A DNA stretch of 64,000 bases from Dillenia suffruticosa (GCA_033439265.1 JAVTVX010000013.1:1452501-1516500); one strand, 5' to 3'. Numbered from the stretch's first letter, positions 1 through 13,296 are shown. The notes: generated by a model not told the origin, from the letters alone. Made by a program: numbers and translations.

Positions 1-137
1 TTTTCGCATTTGCTACAGATGGTACTTTTTGATTTTCTTGCAACACCTGAAGTGAAGATGTGATAGCGTAAATGAGTACATATGGTAAGACACAAATGTC
101 CACACAGCTCCCAAGCAAGCCATGCTACAGGAAGCCC

Positions 138-3100
138 TCAAGGAATCAATGAGAACAGTTCCTCCAGCTGAGTCTCGGTTACAAGCACACCAAATTTCTC
201 GGAAAACAGAGCATCAATTACGTCCTTTTCCATATTCTTCACAACATCTGTAGCACTCATCTCGAGATACTGATCCAAGTTGTGCACAGTTCCATCTATA
301 TGAGAAAAACGAAGGGGGTTTAAATCTAATAGTTTCTATCAAGTCATTGTAACTAAGATTAAAAAACTGAAACAAAAGGAGATTAACGGTGTAATCAACA
401 AATCTTTTATGCGAACTCAGAAATAGTGTGGCAGATCTTCTAAGACCTCTAATAGGGACAACTATATCAAGTGGTACCCTATATTTCATATTTAATTTAT
501 TCAACATAAGTGTAGACAGAATGCAAATTTCATATGTCCAATTTCTAGATATCTGATATTCAAGAAAAACTTATTCTTTTGGAAGAGAAAATTTAAATCA
601 AACCACGTCCGGTTAATATTTATAAGGTTTTTCTTTAAAAGAAAAAAAAATTCTTCAAATTGAAAAAAAAAAAAAGCAGAACATCACTAGTTGAACTAAA
701 TGGTTGACAAATCAATGATGGTGAACCATTCATTTTCTAGGAAAACTACCCATGGAAAGTGAGCAAAAAAGAAATAAATAATGATTTCTTCCAGTGACAA
801 AACAGTTTTCTCAGCTTAAGTTACTTTGGATCATGAAAGAAAATGCAAATTCACAATGTGTGTGTTTAAAATAAGCATTAGCTTTTTAACTAAGTTCTTC
901 CTAGGAGCATACCTTCACCAACTATGGGTTCGTATGCAGGAGGATCAGATATCCAGTTACCACCAGGATCTTTCATGTGCCTTCTATCGGATGCAAAGAA
1001 ACGGAGGAACACTGGAGCATGCACTACCCTAAAAAACCTGATCACAAAATCGATTTAGAGCATTTAATCAATTCATAACCACAGTTCCCAGTCGCATGGG
1101 TATAAATCATGAAAAAATAAATAAATAAATAAAACCAGAAAAGTACATCAAAGAAAGCAGAACTGGAGAAACATATTCAAATGATTTGAACTTCTAAAAA
1201 TAAAATAAACACATCGAAAGGATAAAAGTTTCCAACAAAATAGAAGGAATCAAGTCAGATCAGGTCTGAAACAAAGTTCAGATGGTTTAAATACTAAAAG
1301 ACAGCTCAATGTTTCTTCCTTCTTTTCATTTCTAAGACATAATCTAAAGCATATTACAAGCCATGACTGATGATTTCCTCTGTAATTAGTGGTGATCTTT
1401 GGACTGTTATCTACAGAGAGAGAGAGAGAGAGAGAGAGGATCTTCAGACTGTTATCTGCACACACACAAGCACACGCACACGCGCACACACACGCACACG
1501 CGCACACACACCCACACACCCACACCCACACACAGAGGATAATTCAAAGGCCTCAAACCTTGTTCTAAGAATACGTAACACACTAAAACCTTATCTAACT
1601 GAAACCCCACCAAACAATGTCAAAGATGCTTTCGATTCTCATATTCATTCTTTCCTCCTCAAAGAAGTGAATTTTGTTTATTCTCTCATTAACAAGAACG
1701 AAGGACCACGCAATTCACAGTAGTACTCGATCTTATCGGTGTTTCGCATGCATGAATCTAGAAATCCAAAGACAGACTCAATGAAACTGACATTCCACTG
1801 GGTAATGCATCGCTGTCACTTGATAATAATAGCAATGCAGTTTAGATCCCTGCAGTAGTCAGTTCTTGAAAGAGAGGATGCAATCGATCAGAAATTACCA
1901 CTCAAAGTCCACATCCTCATTAAAAGGTGTGATACTAACCCCCCTCCTTGCCAAGAAAAAAGGGCATGAAGTACCAAAAATTACCTCTGGTATTCTGAAA
2001 AGAGCTGAAATGTGGGTCGGACAGTTTCAGAGATATAAGTTGCAAGGGAAGAAGGAAATGGAAGATTTGAGTCTAGATCCCATACTAAATGAGAAGGGCT
2101 GGTTTCTTTTTTCTTCTGCAAATCAGATTATCATTTGAACATATCGTTAGGAGACAATAAAGTGTATATTGCATACAAAAGAGCCCATGGCAGAAAATTA
2201 AATGCTTATACATAAAGCAGACTACTTTTGACAAACTGATCCACTTGTTCTTTCCGGGGGAACAAAAAAGAAAAAAAATTCACAATCACCTGAATGCAGA
2301 TGACATGGTAATCCCAAAGAATAACACCATCAGCTCTGTTGCTAGCCTTCTGATACCACAATGGTACCTAGATGGTGAATTTTTAAAATTTCAAGTTAGT
2401 CATGACCTTAATTAAGCAAATCCATTTTAACATTAAATAACTCATCATTGTCAGGAGTTGAAGCAACATGATACAATGGGGCTAAGCTACACCTTGAAGC
2501 CAAACCAATTTCTCCCACCAGCACACAATATACATGCACAAAAACAGAGGATTAATGGAAATGTAAAAGGAAAACCCTGTGCTTGAGTGAAAAGACTTTT
2601 TTTTCCCGGGGAGTAGGTATTTAAAAATCATTATATATTACCTTTCCTTTATGCGCAAAATACTTTTATTTTGGGTTTCATACCAGATTCTATTCAGTTA
2701 ATTTCATCATCTTGTATAATTTGAAAAAAAACCTTCACAAATGAATGAATTCTCTTCTTAAAAATAAATAAATAAATAACAAAGTAAGGGGGGAAGCAAG
2801 GCTATTATAAAGATTTCAAAAGATTGTAGCATCCAACAAAGTATCTGACATGGAAACAGCTCCTTACAAGAATCGTCTGTAAAACGATTCCGCCAGTACC
2901 AACTAATCCATTGATGGTTGGGAAGCAAATCCTAGGTAAGGAAAAAGTTTAAACTAATGAGCACCACATACCCGCCTCTTCAATATTACATCATCAATGC
3001 CGGATATGAAATAGCTACTGGGTTCAAGAGCAGACAAGTTTATCGAAATTGGAAAAATATAGCCTTGAAGATAGTATATTAGCTTGAGTTCTGTAATGAA

Positions 3101-4065
3101 ACATTCGTAAAATTGGTAGGTTGTGTTGTGCCAGCAATATTTGCAGCACCTGGATAGTTCATGGCAAATATGCAAAACTGAGGAAAACTTGAATGGGTGG
3201 TTTTGGGTTTACAATACAAGTAAATGCGGACAAGCATTAGCTAAGGTCTAACCATCCAACATCAGGCGAAGAAAAATTCAATTAAGAGAAGCCCCAGATG
3301 CATTGTTTATGCTAATAAATGCTAAAATGGAAATAGAACAGCAATCCTTGAAATGTCCAATGCAGATACCAAAAACCTAGGCATTTCATAATATTCATTT
3401 TACTCATTAGAAGAAAAGAATGACAAACATACATGCCTGTTTCTTCTCGTTGGAAATGAAAACCACAAAAAGGTCAGATCCCTCCGAATCTGCTAATCCA
3501 CTTGTGCACATTTTCTTGCAAAGCAGGTAAACATTCTCCTCGCTGCATAGGAGTGATCATTATTCGAAGCTATCAAATGCATTGAATATTTTTAATACTT
3601 GCACTAGTTTTATGCGACACATTCAGAAAGAAATACTTTGAACAAACTAACATATTCAAACACCCTCAAAGATATTGCACAAAGAATAACAATCACCTCA
3701 ACCACACACAAAAACTCTACGAGCTACAGGAAAAAATATAGGAAAAATTTTGAAGAACAACACAACCCCACAAGAATTCTCACAAAGCTAGAAGAAATGC
3801 GCCAATAACCCTAGAAAAAAAAAAGGAATAAAAAACCCAAAAAAAAAACCCGAAAATAAAAAGGGGCAAATTTCCTCTAGATTTGAATTAGCTGTAGATG
3901 AAAATACGCAGAAAAGTAAATATGAATTGTAATATAAGTTTTTCCGAGCGAGATTTTTAATAATGTTTACCAGTAATAAGGGGTGCGATCGAAACTGGGT
4001 AAATCGACTGACGTCTCCGTCTCAGTATTTGTCTCTGTTTCTGAATCCAAATTCGATGTCGCCAT
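138..4065 (-). CDS. NTAQ1: Protein N-terminal glutamine amidohydrolase (NTAQ1), 6 exons, 230 aa
   Basis: It deamidates N-terminal Gln to Glu in the Arg/N-degron pathway, in cytosol and nucleus (family knowledge). Minus-strand exons in transcript order: 3971-4065, 3437-3542, 2290-2367, 1985-2115, 913-1037, 138-295. They join in frame to 693 nt including the stop, and 230 aa fits plant members of about 220 aa. The catalytic triad is visible: Cys32 in YYCEENVYLL, His88 in [11 protein letters not shown], and Asp106 in [11 protein letters not shown], equivalent to human Cys28/His81/Asp97. Exon 5 encodes [15 protein letters not shown] and exon 6 starts [13 protein letters not shown], both family hallmarks. 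The start is the first Met before an acidic, low-complexity N-terminus. Intron 2 has a GC donor, described separately. The gene is divergent from the DTW gene across a shared 766-bp upstream region carrying a (CT)n tract. I am very sure of the identity; the exon edges rest on consensus sites and homology, not cDNA. Confidence 0.93.
1415..1534. repeat. Compound (AG)n / (CA)n microsatellite in NTAQ1 intron 4
   Basis: There is an uninterrupted AG run at 1415-1438. About 20 bp later an imperfect CA-rich tract (1458-1534) follows, with CACACG and CCACAC interruptions. It lies in the intron between exons 4 and 5. Both strands are open through it only because the repeat lacks stop codons. Confidence 0.9.
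2368..3436 (-). other. GC-AG intron 2 of NTAQ1
   Basis: On the minus strand exon 2 ends ...AAA CAG and the intron begins GCATGT, not GT. The acceptor is TAG before GTACCATTG. This junction is phase 0 and gives NEKKQ-VPLWYQ, the expected family sequence. No GT placement nearby keeps both the frame and the conserved residues. GC-AG introns with a strong CAG upstream are a known minor class spliced by the major spliceosome. The 1,069-bp intron also contains a 73-codon ORF (2954-3175), which I do not believe is coding. Confidence 0.8.
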
Positions 4066-4831
4066 TCTCTACTCTCTCACTCTCTCTCTCTCTCTCTCTC
4101 TCTGGGAGTTCAGAGTGACCGAGGGAAATGATCCAACGCCGTTCATCAAAAGGCTCACAAAAAGACACTGTAGTCCTGAGCAAGATGTGCCGTTCACCGG
4201 AAAGAGAGACGCAACGTTTTCATAAAAATTCTCTCTAATTCCAAAAGAAGCGGATTTTATTTAAAAGAATGTTGAAATGTATGTTAAATTAGAATTTTTG
4301 TAAATTATTTTTTTTATTTTGAGGATTTGATTTATTATATCATTATACCATTTTTTATATACTTTACAATAACTTTATGTAAAATCTTCGTATCATATTT
4401 TTTAATTTTATATAAATTTAATTAATTTTCATTAAAAAAATTTTAAATATATTTTATTTATAAATTTAAGATGATTCTTTTATAACATTAAATATATAAG
4501 TCTCGATATTTAAAATAAAAAAATAAATATAATTTATTAAGAATTTAAATTGAAAATTACGTTATTCTTTAAAGAGTATGTATTATTTTAATAGTAATTT
4601 GAATTAAATTAATAATTATATAAGAAAGTAATATCCTTAATTATATCATTTTAATTTCACTGGCCTCTGATCTGATTAAAAAAATTACATTATTTTTTAT
4701 TTACACTACCATAATTAGGATTTCACAAAATTTGCACCGTATTTCAAAATGGCCATTCACGTGAATGCCCGGAACCCGCCCAATCAACCCAACCCAACCC
4801 TAACGGACGGTGTCATCAATCGTCTATCATC
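4066..4831. promoter_or_regulatory. Shared divergent promoter region between NTAQ1 and the DTW gene
   Basis: 766 bp separate the two start codons, which point away from each other. The NTAQ1 side carries a (CT)n tract (4081-4103), GA on the transcript strand, probably within or next to the 5' leader. The centre (4250-4700) is extremely AT-rich. The DTW side has an ACGTG core in TTCACGTGAA (4756-4765) and a telo-box-like AACCCTAA near 4795, an element often found ahead of translation-related plant genes. An ATG at 4749 opens an out-of-frame ORF overlapping the DTW start. It could be a uORF if transcription begins upstream of it. Confidence 0.5.
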
Positions 4832-5674
4832 ATGGAATTGGAAGAACTCACACGCATCGACATCTTCGAACCACCGACGACGACGACTGCCTCCGGTGCC
4901 GGGAACCGCCGTGAGAGGCTTTGCACGTCTGGATGCGGCAGACCAACTGCCGTATGCCTCTGTGATTACCTACCATCACCGCCCGTCGAAACCTCCGCGA
5001 AGATCATAATACTGCAGCACCCGCACGAGGCTCGCCACAAGCTGTCCACCGTCCCTCTACTCTCCAAGTCTCTCCTCCACTCCCAAACCCTAATTGGCCG
5101 TCGCCTCCGCCGAGGCCTCTCTCCTCTTCTCGATTCCCTCCACTCCCTCGCTGTCTCAAACACTAACCTTAGCCCCAATTCTCGTCGAGCGCTATTTCTC
5201 TTTCCTTCATGTGAATCCTCAACGGCGATTGAACTTGAAGAATTTGTATCTCAGTCTCGGATTGATGGATTTGACTTGGAGAATTTGCTGTTGATTGTGT
5301 TTGACGGGACGTGGAAGCACGCGAAGGAAATGCTCGTTTCAAGCTTGCCATTTTTATCAAATTTTGCAGTTCACGTGTCTTTGAAGTGTGATTTTGGTGT
5401 TGAGGGTGGGAGTATATACAATTCGGAGTTGATTTTGAGGAAAGAGCCCTTTGGAGGGTGTGTGAGTACAATGGAGGCTGTCGCGAGGACTCTAAGGGTT
5501 CTTGAGCCTAATGGGGTTGCCATTGAGGAGCAATTGCTTCGGGTTTTGAGGGCTGTGGTGATGTTTCAGGCTTCTCATTTGAAACCCATGAAACCAAGGC
5601 CGAAATTGCTTAACAAAAAGATGATGAGGAAAATGAGTGATGTGGAGGAGCTGAAGAATGAGAATTCTGCCTAA
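4832..5674 (+). CDS. DTW domain protein, tRNA-uridine aminocarboxypropyltransferase-like, 280 aa
   Basis: DTW proteins (human DTWD1/2, bacterial TapT) transfer the 3-amino-3-carboxypropyl group of SAM to a tRNA uridine, making acp3U. The single exon shows the whole family layout: a zinc-binding-like cysteine set CTSGCGRPTAVCLC (Cys31, 35, 42, 44), LQHPHEARHKLSTVPLL (61-77), the signature DGTW (158-161) followed by KHAKEM, and near the C-terminus STMEAVARTLRVLEP, where the family has its S-x-E-A motif. The C-terminal tail is lysine-rich (KPRPKLLNKKMMRKM). Length is close to human DTWD2. The start at 4832 is the first in-frame Met. No transit peptide is obvious, so a cytosolic or nuclear site is inferred. 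It is divergent from NTAQ1 and upstream of villin, an arrangement I recall also in Arabidopsis (At2g41750). Confidence 0.9.
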   Translation: MELEELTRIDIFEPPTTTTASGAGNRRERLCTSGCGRPTAVCLCDYLPSPPVETSAKIIILQHPHEARHKLSTVPLLSKSLLHSQTLIGRRLRRGLSPLLDSLHSLAVSNTNLSPNSRRALFLFPSCESSTAIELEEFVSQSRIDGFDLENLLLIVFDGTWKHAKEMLVSSLPFLSNFAVHVSLKCDFGVEGGSIYNSELILRKEPFGGCVSTMEAVARTLRVLEPNGVAIEEQLLRVLRAVVMFQASHLKPMKPRPKLLNKKMMRKMSDVEELKNENSA

Positions 5675-8600
5675 TTAGGTTTCCTTGTAAGTTACTATTT
5701 ATGATTTTGACTCATTGCGTTTGGTTTTGTATCATTCTGGCCTATGGACGACACTACTATAACAAGGATATTAATATAATGAAGTATCATATTCAAATGA
5801 TGTGCATAACACTGAATACGATATTAATATTTTTCTTTCTGATGTTAGATGAATCGCAGTTTACATGATCTAATTCCAAGCTGGCGAAGTTATTTAGTTT
5901 TAATGGAGTGGATTAAAGAATTTGTTTCAAATGAATTATTTTCATTTTTCATTTGGTTTCAAACAAGGCATATTCTTCTCAAGTGAGATTTTTTTTTGTC
6001 ATTTGTGCTATTGTCACTTGTTGGATTGGTGAGAACATGTCGGGTTCCCAATAGCAACATGCTCACAATAAGGTTAATTTTTGAATCTTGATCCCCCTTT
6101 TTTTTGAATTTGTGAATGTTTGTCTTCTGTTACAATTATCTGGAATATGTCATTACCTCCCCCAACAAGCACGTTAAAAAGCATTAGCCTAGTGTAGGTC
6201 AGGACTGCCATTTCTCTAGTTCAGACAACTTTTGACCATGTTCCTGCATGGGTTTATCTATTGATTTTGCAGTTACTCAGACCCCTTTTGACATATCTTT
6301 TTGAAGAAAAGAAAGAGATTCAAAGATGTTACCCCCATTACATAGCGAGTCTCTAAGATGGCTACATACAAGGCATCAAGGAGTTGCATGGGCTATACCT
6401 AGCTTTGGAACAGCACTTCTGTTGAGCCACTTCTGATGGTTGCTTTATGGAATTGTGGTGTTCTTATGAGGAACGTGTCCGTCAAATGAATGCTTATTGC
6501 TTATGAGCCAGGAGGTAACCCTTGATGGTTAATGTTATTCTTTTGTTGCCTAAGAGTGTTCCTTTTGATTAGGTGGAAAGGAACTGCCAATAGAATCTCA
6601 TGTTGATGGACAAAAATTGATGTTACCATTGTGCTCTAGACAAAACATACTTCGGAAAAGTTTGGATTTCAAATGTAAACTCTTCTGTCCATTTATCATA
6701 CCTTCTCAGCTGGATAAAAGAGCTCCCGTAAAGCTTCTAGTATTATTAAAACACCCTTTGCTACCATGTTGTTGGTCAGTTCTACACCACTTTCTATCTC
6801 AAGTATGGGGCATGAACAGAAAATAGATATTGTGTGAACTATGTGGGGGTAGCAATTAATTCTGAAGAGTAGGTTTGTGCCTCGGTCCTTAGCCACACTG
6901 CATTCTTCCTTTTCATTTTCTGTATGCATATGACCATGCTTTCTGACCTGGACTTTCATGCCAAGACCAGCAGTTAGCCAAGTGTGCGCTGGGTTTGCTG
7001 CAAAGATGAACTTGTAGGAGACTTTTGCTTCTTATGTCATCTTTTGATTCCCTTCTTAAATTATGTCCATGAAAATTTAGGCAGAGGATCCCCAAGAATA
7101 GACTACCCTTGGTGATTACATTGCAGGGTTACAGCACGGGCCTGTGACCCTGGTTCCTTTATGGCCGATGGATTGGGAGGAACCACTGGGCAGGCAGAGG
7201 AATGAGAAGAATCTCCATTGTTTGTAATCCCAAATAGGCCTGATCCTTTTAGAAGGCCTGATTCAGAACCTCCATATATAAAACGAGACCTCTTTTCTGC
7301 CTTTAGATTTTCTTTTGGCATCCTCTACACATGGCTAGTGCTGAGAGAAACCAAGTTTAATTAGAGAAAGTAGCTTGATTAATTCGGGGTGCAGAGAGCT
7401 GGTAGTCATCCAAAGCATTTGAAAAGTAGTTTGAAAGAAGCTAGCTTTTTCATTTTTTTTTTCTTTTTATTAGGAGAGTAAGTGTTGGGAAGGGGTGCCT
7501 GGGCGTGGGCAGCTTTCCCCAACCACAACGATCCCCAGCTACTATATAGTTAGTTTGAATTATAGTTGTTATTTTGATTTCATTATCACTGGAGTAAGTG
7601 GCAGAACACCCTTTCTCTAAAAGTTGATCTAGAGGTAGAACCTAAAGGTCGAGAGACATCCCAATTCTTCACATGCTCAGCTTTAGCATGATCAAATTCT
7701 TTTTGGTATGCAGACTTGGCGTGGACCAAGCACAAGTGACTAATGCCCAAAAAATTGTACGTACCTAAAAAAAACTGGATTTGAATAGCACATGGAAGTG
7801 GACTATCTTCTTTAACTGATCCCTCACGTGGAGAGATTGATGTTGTGGACCAAACAGGGGTGCTAACCAGATGTATCTTGGATTTTCTTTTTTAGGGGGT
7901 AGAAAATGGAACCTTAATTAAAAGCAAGAAGAACATTTGAAAGAACTAGCAGTTAAAAAATACCCATTACAGTCAAATTCTCAGTGGAGAGCTGTTATTC
8001 TAAGACAGTAAATTCCTTCAAATCCCGTTTAAATGAAAAGTTGAAAACCTATTTGTTTCTTAACATATATGCTCAGAATGCGTTGCTCCAGAAGCAGCCG
8101 TGAGATGAGTATATTGCAAACTATTCTTTCGTTTTTTATCAAAGAAGGCATTGCCCCAGCGATTTTATCAAGAACCTATAATCATTAATAACAGTAAAAT
8201 ACTTATAGTTTGAAATTTTTTTTTTGTATAATTAATTGGGATTTGAAATCATACTGATAAATTCAATTCGAGTGTTGTAGACCCAATTTAGGATGGAGTG
8301 TTTTTCCTCGTTAATTTTGAAATCAAATTTTGATTAAAATATATGGTATCAACTTTTCATTAGTATTTTAGTTTGAGATTGAGAGTTGATTATTTGGATG
8401 GCCGGCGGTCGTTGATATGCCCAAGTGGATGCTTCTTTATTGCTGCAATCTCAGATAAATAAAAAATTTAAAGCAAATATTTTTTGAGAAATTATATATT
8501 TTTATGATGTTTAATCATAAGAGAATTAAAATTTTTGTTCGATTGCAATTTGATAATTAATTAATAGTAAAAATTACTATAATTTTTTTTTTAAAATTAT

Positions 8601-11500
8601 GGTTAATACGCAAGCCTAAACAAAAAGAGACAGGAATGCTAATCAGGCTAAGCTGCTTTTTGGAAATTTGGTTAGCTGTATTGCTTTACCTTTTCTCAAG
8701 TGGAGGCCCATAAGATAACCCTACATGATACGTATGTGCCAACACTTCCACAGGTGTGTCTGAAAATTTTAATGGGTTTTGTATAGTTTTATGAAAATGT
8801 TTAATGGGAGCACTTTTTAATATCCTTGGCTCAACTTTCAGACATAATAGGCTATGTGGAGTCCATGACTTATTTATTTATTTTTTAGTGTAGGAGTATT
8901 TATACCGATATTCAAAATTTATCCGACTAATCCGATTTAAATATTATGGTACCCATTAAGGGATTGATTTCTCAATTCCTATTTTTTAATTCCATGGATT
9001 GAACCCGAAACTAATAATTAAGGGGGTGCAATATCTTATCATTATATTTATGAGAATTTGAAAAGTTTATAATTGATTTGAATAATAAACTGTGTGAGCT
9101 TTTAATAAAATTTTAATTGACTTTTATTTATAATTTTAGTATAGTTATAATGAATTTTGCAATTTAAGCATAAAAATTTACACTAAAAATAACTCTTTTT
9201 CCTTATGCGGTGGAGCCATTTCAGCCATAGCTCTTTTTCTTCGCTCACTGACATTGAGTTCTTCTACCCTTGTTATTGAAAGGGTTCCCATAGTCGTTCC
9301 AGAAGACACATCCTTTTATTCTGGAAGGAATATGACTTGTCTAATGGACATTTTCTTTGCTGTGCAAAACGACAAGCTTCTACACGAGTCCGGGACCCAA
9401 TAACAGAACTCTCTCTCTCTATCTCTCTCTCTCTCTCTCTCTCTCACTTATGATGGATGACATTTACATGTGGTGGTGGCGAAGAAGACTGATCCTTCAA
9501 TTAAAAGGGCAGGCTCTTGTATATTACCAAATTATATTTTGCTTTAGTCCTATTTCATGTGCCTATCTCTAGTTTTAACTTAAAACTTAAATTCGTACGT
9601 CGGACTGGGTCGTGCTTGACAGATATGTTAAAACTTGCTGCCCATGTTTAGCTGTGTCTAATTACACCTTTGCAGTTGCAATGCGAAGATGTTGTCGTTT
9701 TGATAATTGTTACTAATTAACTAGGGTTTACATTGGTCCCTATTTCTAACCAACTAGGTCATTCTTAGGTGCTACAGGTCAGGTTAATCCAATATCAAGG
9801 ATGGCTCATTGTACCATCAGGAAACGAAGTTTGTATGAAGGTTCACTTGACCACCGGATATAATTCAAATAGCAATATGACAAAATTTGGTCGATCATTG
9901 ATGTCTAAGACAGTTACCCAAGTCACCAACCTTTGTCTTCCAAGACATCATTCGTGCCAGTCTTTTGTTTTCTTCCTGGGTACGTGGTATATTGAGCTCG
10001 TCCATCACAAAGTTGGGTCGTAGTCGATGCATAAGAAAGAACCATCTGAGTGTGTACAATGAAATGTGTCAATAACAATAGCATTCTCTTTTCTCTTTTG
10101 CTAACAGGAGATGGGCAACACTGGAATATGAACAGGTGAATGAAGATTTTAAATGATTCCGATCCCAACTTAAATTCTTTTTTTTTTTTTTTTTTTTTTT
10201 CTTTTGGGTAATAGAAACAGCTACCTGTCTATTGATGTTATCAAACAACTGTTGTAAATAAAAGGAGTCGAATGTTGAATTGCCACGAAGAAAGCAACAA
10301 TGATGAGAATTTTGATGCGAAGGCAATTTAATTAGCTTAGGCTGGCTTCTAAATTACCTCTCTTGATTGGCACAGCAACATCAAGGTGCCCACCATCAAT
10401 GTAGTCATTAAATTTACCGATAGTGAATAAAATGGTAATTTAAGGCTCCCATATGTCACCACCACCATATCCACCACACGCAATGTGTTAATTGTATTAA
10501 AAGAAAAATCACTCATTTTTATTTTTTGAAAAAAAATATTTTAAATATAAGAGTTTGATTCCGATTTAGGGCGATTTAGGGGTGATCAGCTCGAATTGAA
10601 AACGTATTATGATCATAAATAGTTTTTATATAATCTTATTTTGTTAAGATAAATTGAAATCCAAATGAGCTAAACCTATATCTGGCAACAACATTTTCAA
10701 ATAATTTGCACAAGTATCTTAATTTTTGAGTACATATATTTGTTTATTTCAATATTAGAAGATGGTGCAGACTTTCTCGTAATTTTTCAAGCCAAAATAA
10801 ACAACTAATGTAAAATTAAAGAATATTTCTGAGGTGAATTGCTTATTAATATTTAAAATTATAAGAGATTTATAATTAATTTAATTAAACATTATTTTTA
10901 TTCGTGAAAAACTATGACACCTTAGTTATCATTAATGTTTTAGGATCTGTATCATACCAACCGGTTGAATGAATTAGACCAAGAACCAAAAAAAAAAAAA
11001 AAAAAAAAAAATCTCAATGATACAATATAAATAAATTTTAATTTTAATAAAATATCTGAAAAATAGTGTAGACCAATAGAAAACATATATCATATCAAAT
11101 TGAGTCAAATCAAATTTAACTATATTTTTCTTTAATTTATTTTTAATTTTAACATTTTTAAATTTTAAAAAATTTGAATTAATAAATAATAACTCTATCG
11201 CATTCCCGTCTATTAAGTATGAGAAGGACAAATTTTAGAATCATGCACTTAATAGTTTTTTGTCATGAGAATAAATTTAAATTTTAATAATAATTTAAAT
11301 TTATTTAATAATTATATAAAAATTGAATGATTCTCTAACGAATAAAAAATTTTAAAAGCGAAAAAGGAAAACTGGTTTGGAATGCCAACATTACAACATG
11401 GCCGGTGCCCAAGTCACCGGATCTTTCGATTTCTTTATAACGTAACGGCCTCCCTGCCCAGCTGTTATTTATTTATTTATTTTCCTCTCTCTCATTTTCT
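5675..11500. other. Intergenic, no gene recognised
   Basis: About 5.8 kb of AT-rich DNA between the DTW stop and the villin leader. The first few hundred bases should hold the DTW 3' UTR. I see a CT microsatellite (9411-9444), poly-A/T tracts (10181-10200, 10988-11010) and scattered short ORFs without family features. The longest coherent one is a minus-strand 72-codon ORF at 7103-7321 that I do not recognise. Confidence 0.6.
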
Positions 11501-13296
11501 TTTTCCTAATTTCCAGATTTTTTTTCCCCATTCCATACCCCCCCTCCTCTCTTAACCCTTTCCTGTTTCTCTTTTCGTTTTCTCTACATTCTCACAAATA
11601 CCTTCTCTCTCTCTCTCTCTCCGATCTCAAAAGCTTAAAGGTTGAGAGAGAAGCTCCCAGGAAGAGCAATTATTCCTCTTTTCTTCAAGTCCCTCGCCTT
11701 CCCTCCCTCCCTCCGTCTCTCTCTCTCTCTCTCTCTCTCTCCGGCTCTTCCCTTTCTCTCTCTCCTCAATTTTCATCATCAGTTTGCATCCACGGAGAAT
11801 CTTTGTGAGATCTCAGGTACGCTAGACACCGATCAGTGGAGGTGATTATTGTAAATTGCAGATCATGACTGATCTGCTGTTCTAATCCTTATTTTGAATT
11901 TGAATTCAAGTTTGTTGATCTGAAGTTATATGTCATCTACTGGTTGTATTAATGATTCTTGATCCTTTCTTAATTTTGAACTTGGTCTTATGATTGATCT
12001 GTGGATGCTGATTTCTCCCATTTTGTTGTTTATGCTTGTTTTGATCTCGTTCCTTTGCCCTTTTCCTATGTGTTTTGATTGAAACAGTTGAGGTCTGATT
12101 AGCAAATAAGCTGCTTATTTTTTATCTATGTTAGTGTAGGACAGGTGCTGATCTTCCAAGGTTTTAGAAACAAAGTTTTGGATTTTGGTCGGATTATGGT
12201 TGTTTTGATCCATAAAGCACAATCCACCACTTGTCAATGCCAATTGACATTCCAGTTGAGATTAGTTAGATCATCAGTGCGGCAGAAACTAGTGGAGAGT
12301 GCCATGTGGTTGCTAAAGGGATTGCCCTTTACAAATTTCCAGTTCCCTATAAGCTGATACTTGTTTGCTTACTTGGGTTTCAGCTGTTTTGGCTTTAAAC
12401 CTTGTGCATACCTATTGTTGGTTGTATTTATTAAGATCTATGCACCTTTGATATGGGGAACATGTTTGTATTTCTTATGATGGAAAATGTGAACACTGGG
12501 TGTCAGATATTATATGCTCTGTTATTTGTAAATGGGTATTAAGTAGGTAGCATGACTGGACATCGGCTCACAAGAACTTCACTATTTCAAAAAAAGGGGA
12601 ATATTTTCATTCTATTATAAGTTATAAAATGTTGTGTTGTGGAGGACGTGTGTTTCATGACATAACATTTACATACTCATTTATGTCAACATTTTTGTAT
12701 CGAACACACGTGAAGTGAAGTGTGAATCAGCCATAGGCGCAACTCATTTTGCACCATGTGACATGGCCAATATTTGTGGGATTATCAAGTCCTTGTTGAG
12801 ATTGGTTTGAATTGTTTTTATTTTAAGAAAATTTTGTAATGACCAAGGTCCATCGGGTTGCCACTAGTTGAAATTGAACTTGATGTAGTTATAGCCTATA
12901 AGTCTAATTCTTTTGTTCCCATAGACTGTAAAAGAATGGGAGGAGAAAGTGAGACAGTGAGAAAGCTAAGTGCACCAAATATTGCTAGGATTTGAAGCGC
13001 ATCAGTGAATCGTAATTTGCTTTGTCTTAAGTGTAGTCCAGGATGCTGTTGATAAGGCTTGAGTTTAGTTTGTATGCCGCCATCTGGAGGTTGAGATTAT
13101 TCTGTTAGCTGCTTCAACCATTTATGTTGGTTTTTTTTTTTTTTTTGTATTTTTCTTATTTGATTTTAGCTACATATTGATTTCTCCTCTTTCTTGCAGT
13201 GGCTGCTACTGCAATTGTTGCTGTACTCTAATTTGATAGTTGAAAGTCTCTTGCTTTCTATAGTGAAATAAACAGCAACGCCAGAGAATTTTGACA
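11500..13296 (+). other. Villin 5' leader: non-coding first exon, leader intron and UTR part of exon 2
   Basis: A pyrimidine-rich block (about 11520-11760, including CT runs at 11602-11621 and 11716-11741) ends in a good donor, ...TCTCAG then GTAC at 11817. A matching acceptor TTCTTGCAG ends at 13199, with a T-tract upstream. Exon 2 then has 97 nt of leader before the ATG at 13297. A long leader intron in a plant actin-binding-protein gene is typical and often raises expression. The transcription start is not determined, and I found no clear TATA box. Confidence 0.65.

Noticed and set aside
1250..1723. Overlapping ORFs on both strands through the GA/CA repeats
   Set aside because: Low-complexity translations within an NTAQ1 intron. 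Dinucleotide repeats lack stops in most frames.
2954..3175. 73-codon ORF in NTAQ1 intron 2 as an extra exon
   Set aside because: NTAQ1 is complete and continuous across this intron. Including it would break the conserved NEKKQ-VPLW junction.
7103..7321. Minus-strand 72-codon ORF downstream of the DTW gene
   Set aside because: Composition looks protein-like, but there is no recognised motif, neighbouring exon or promoter.
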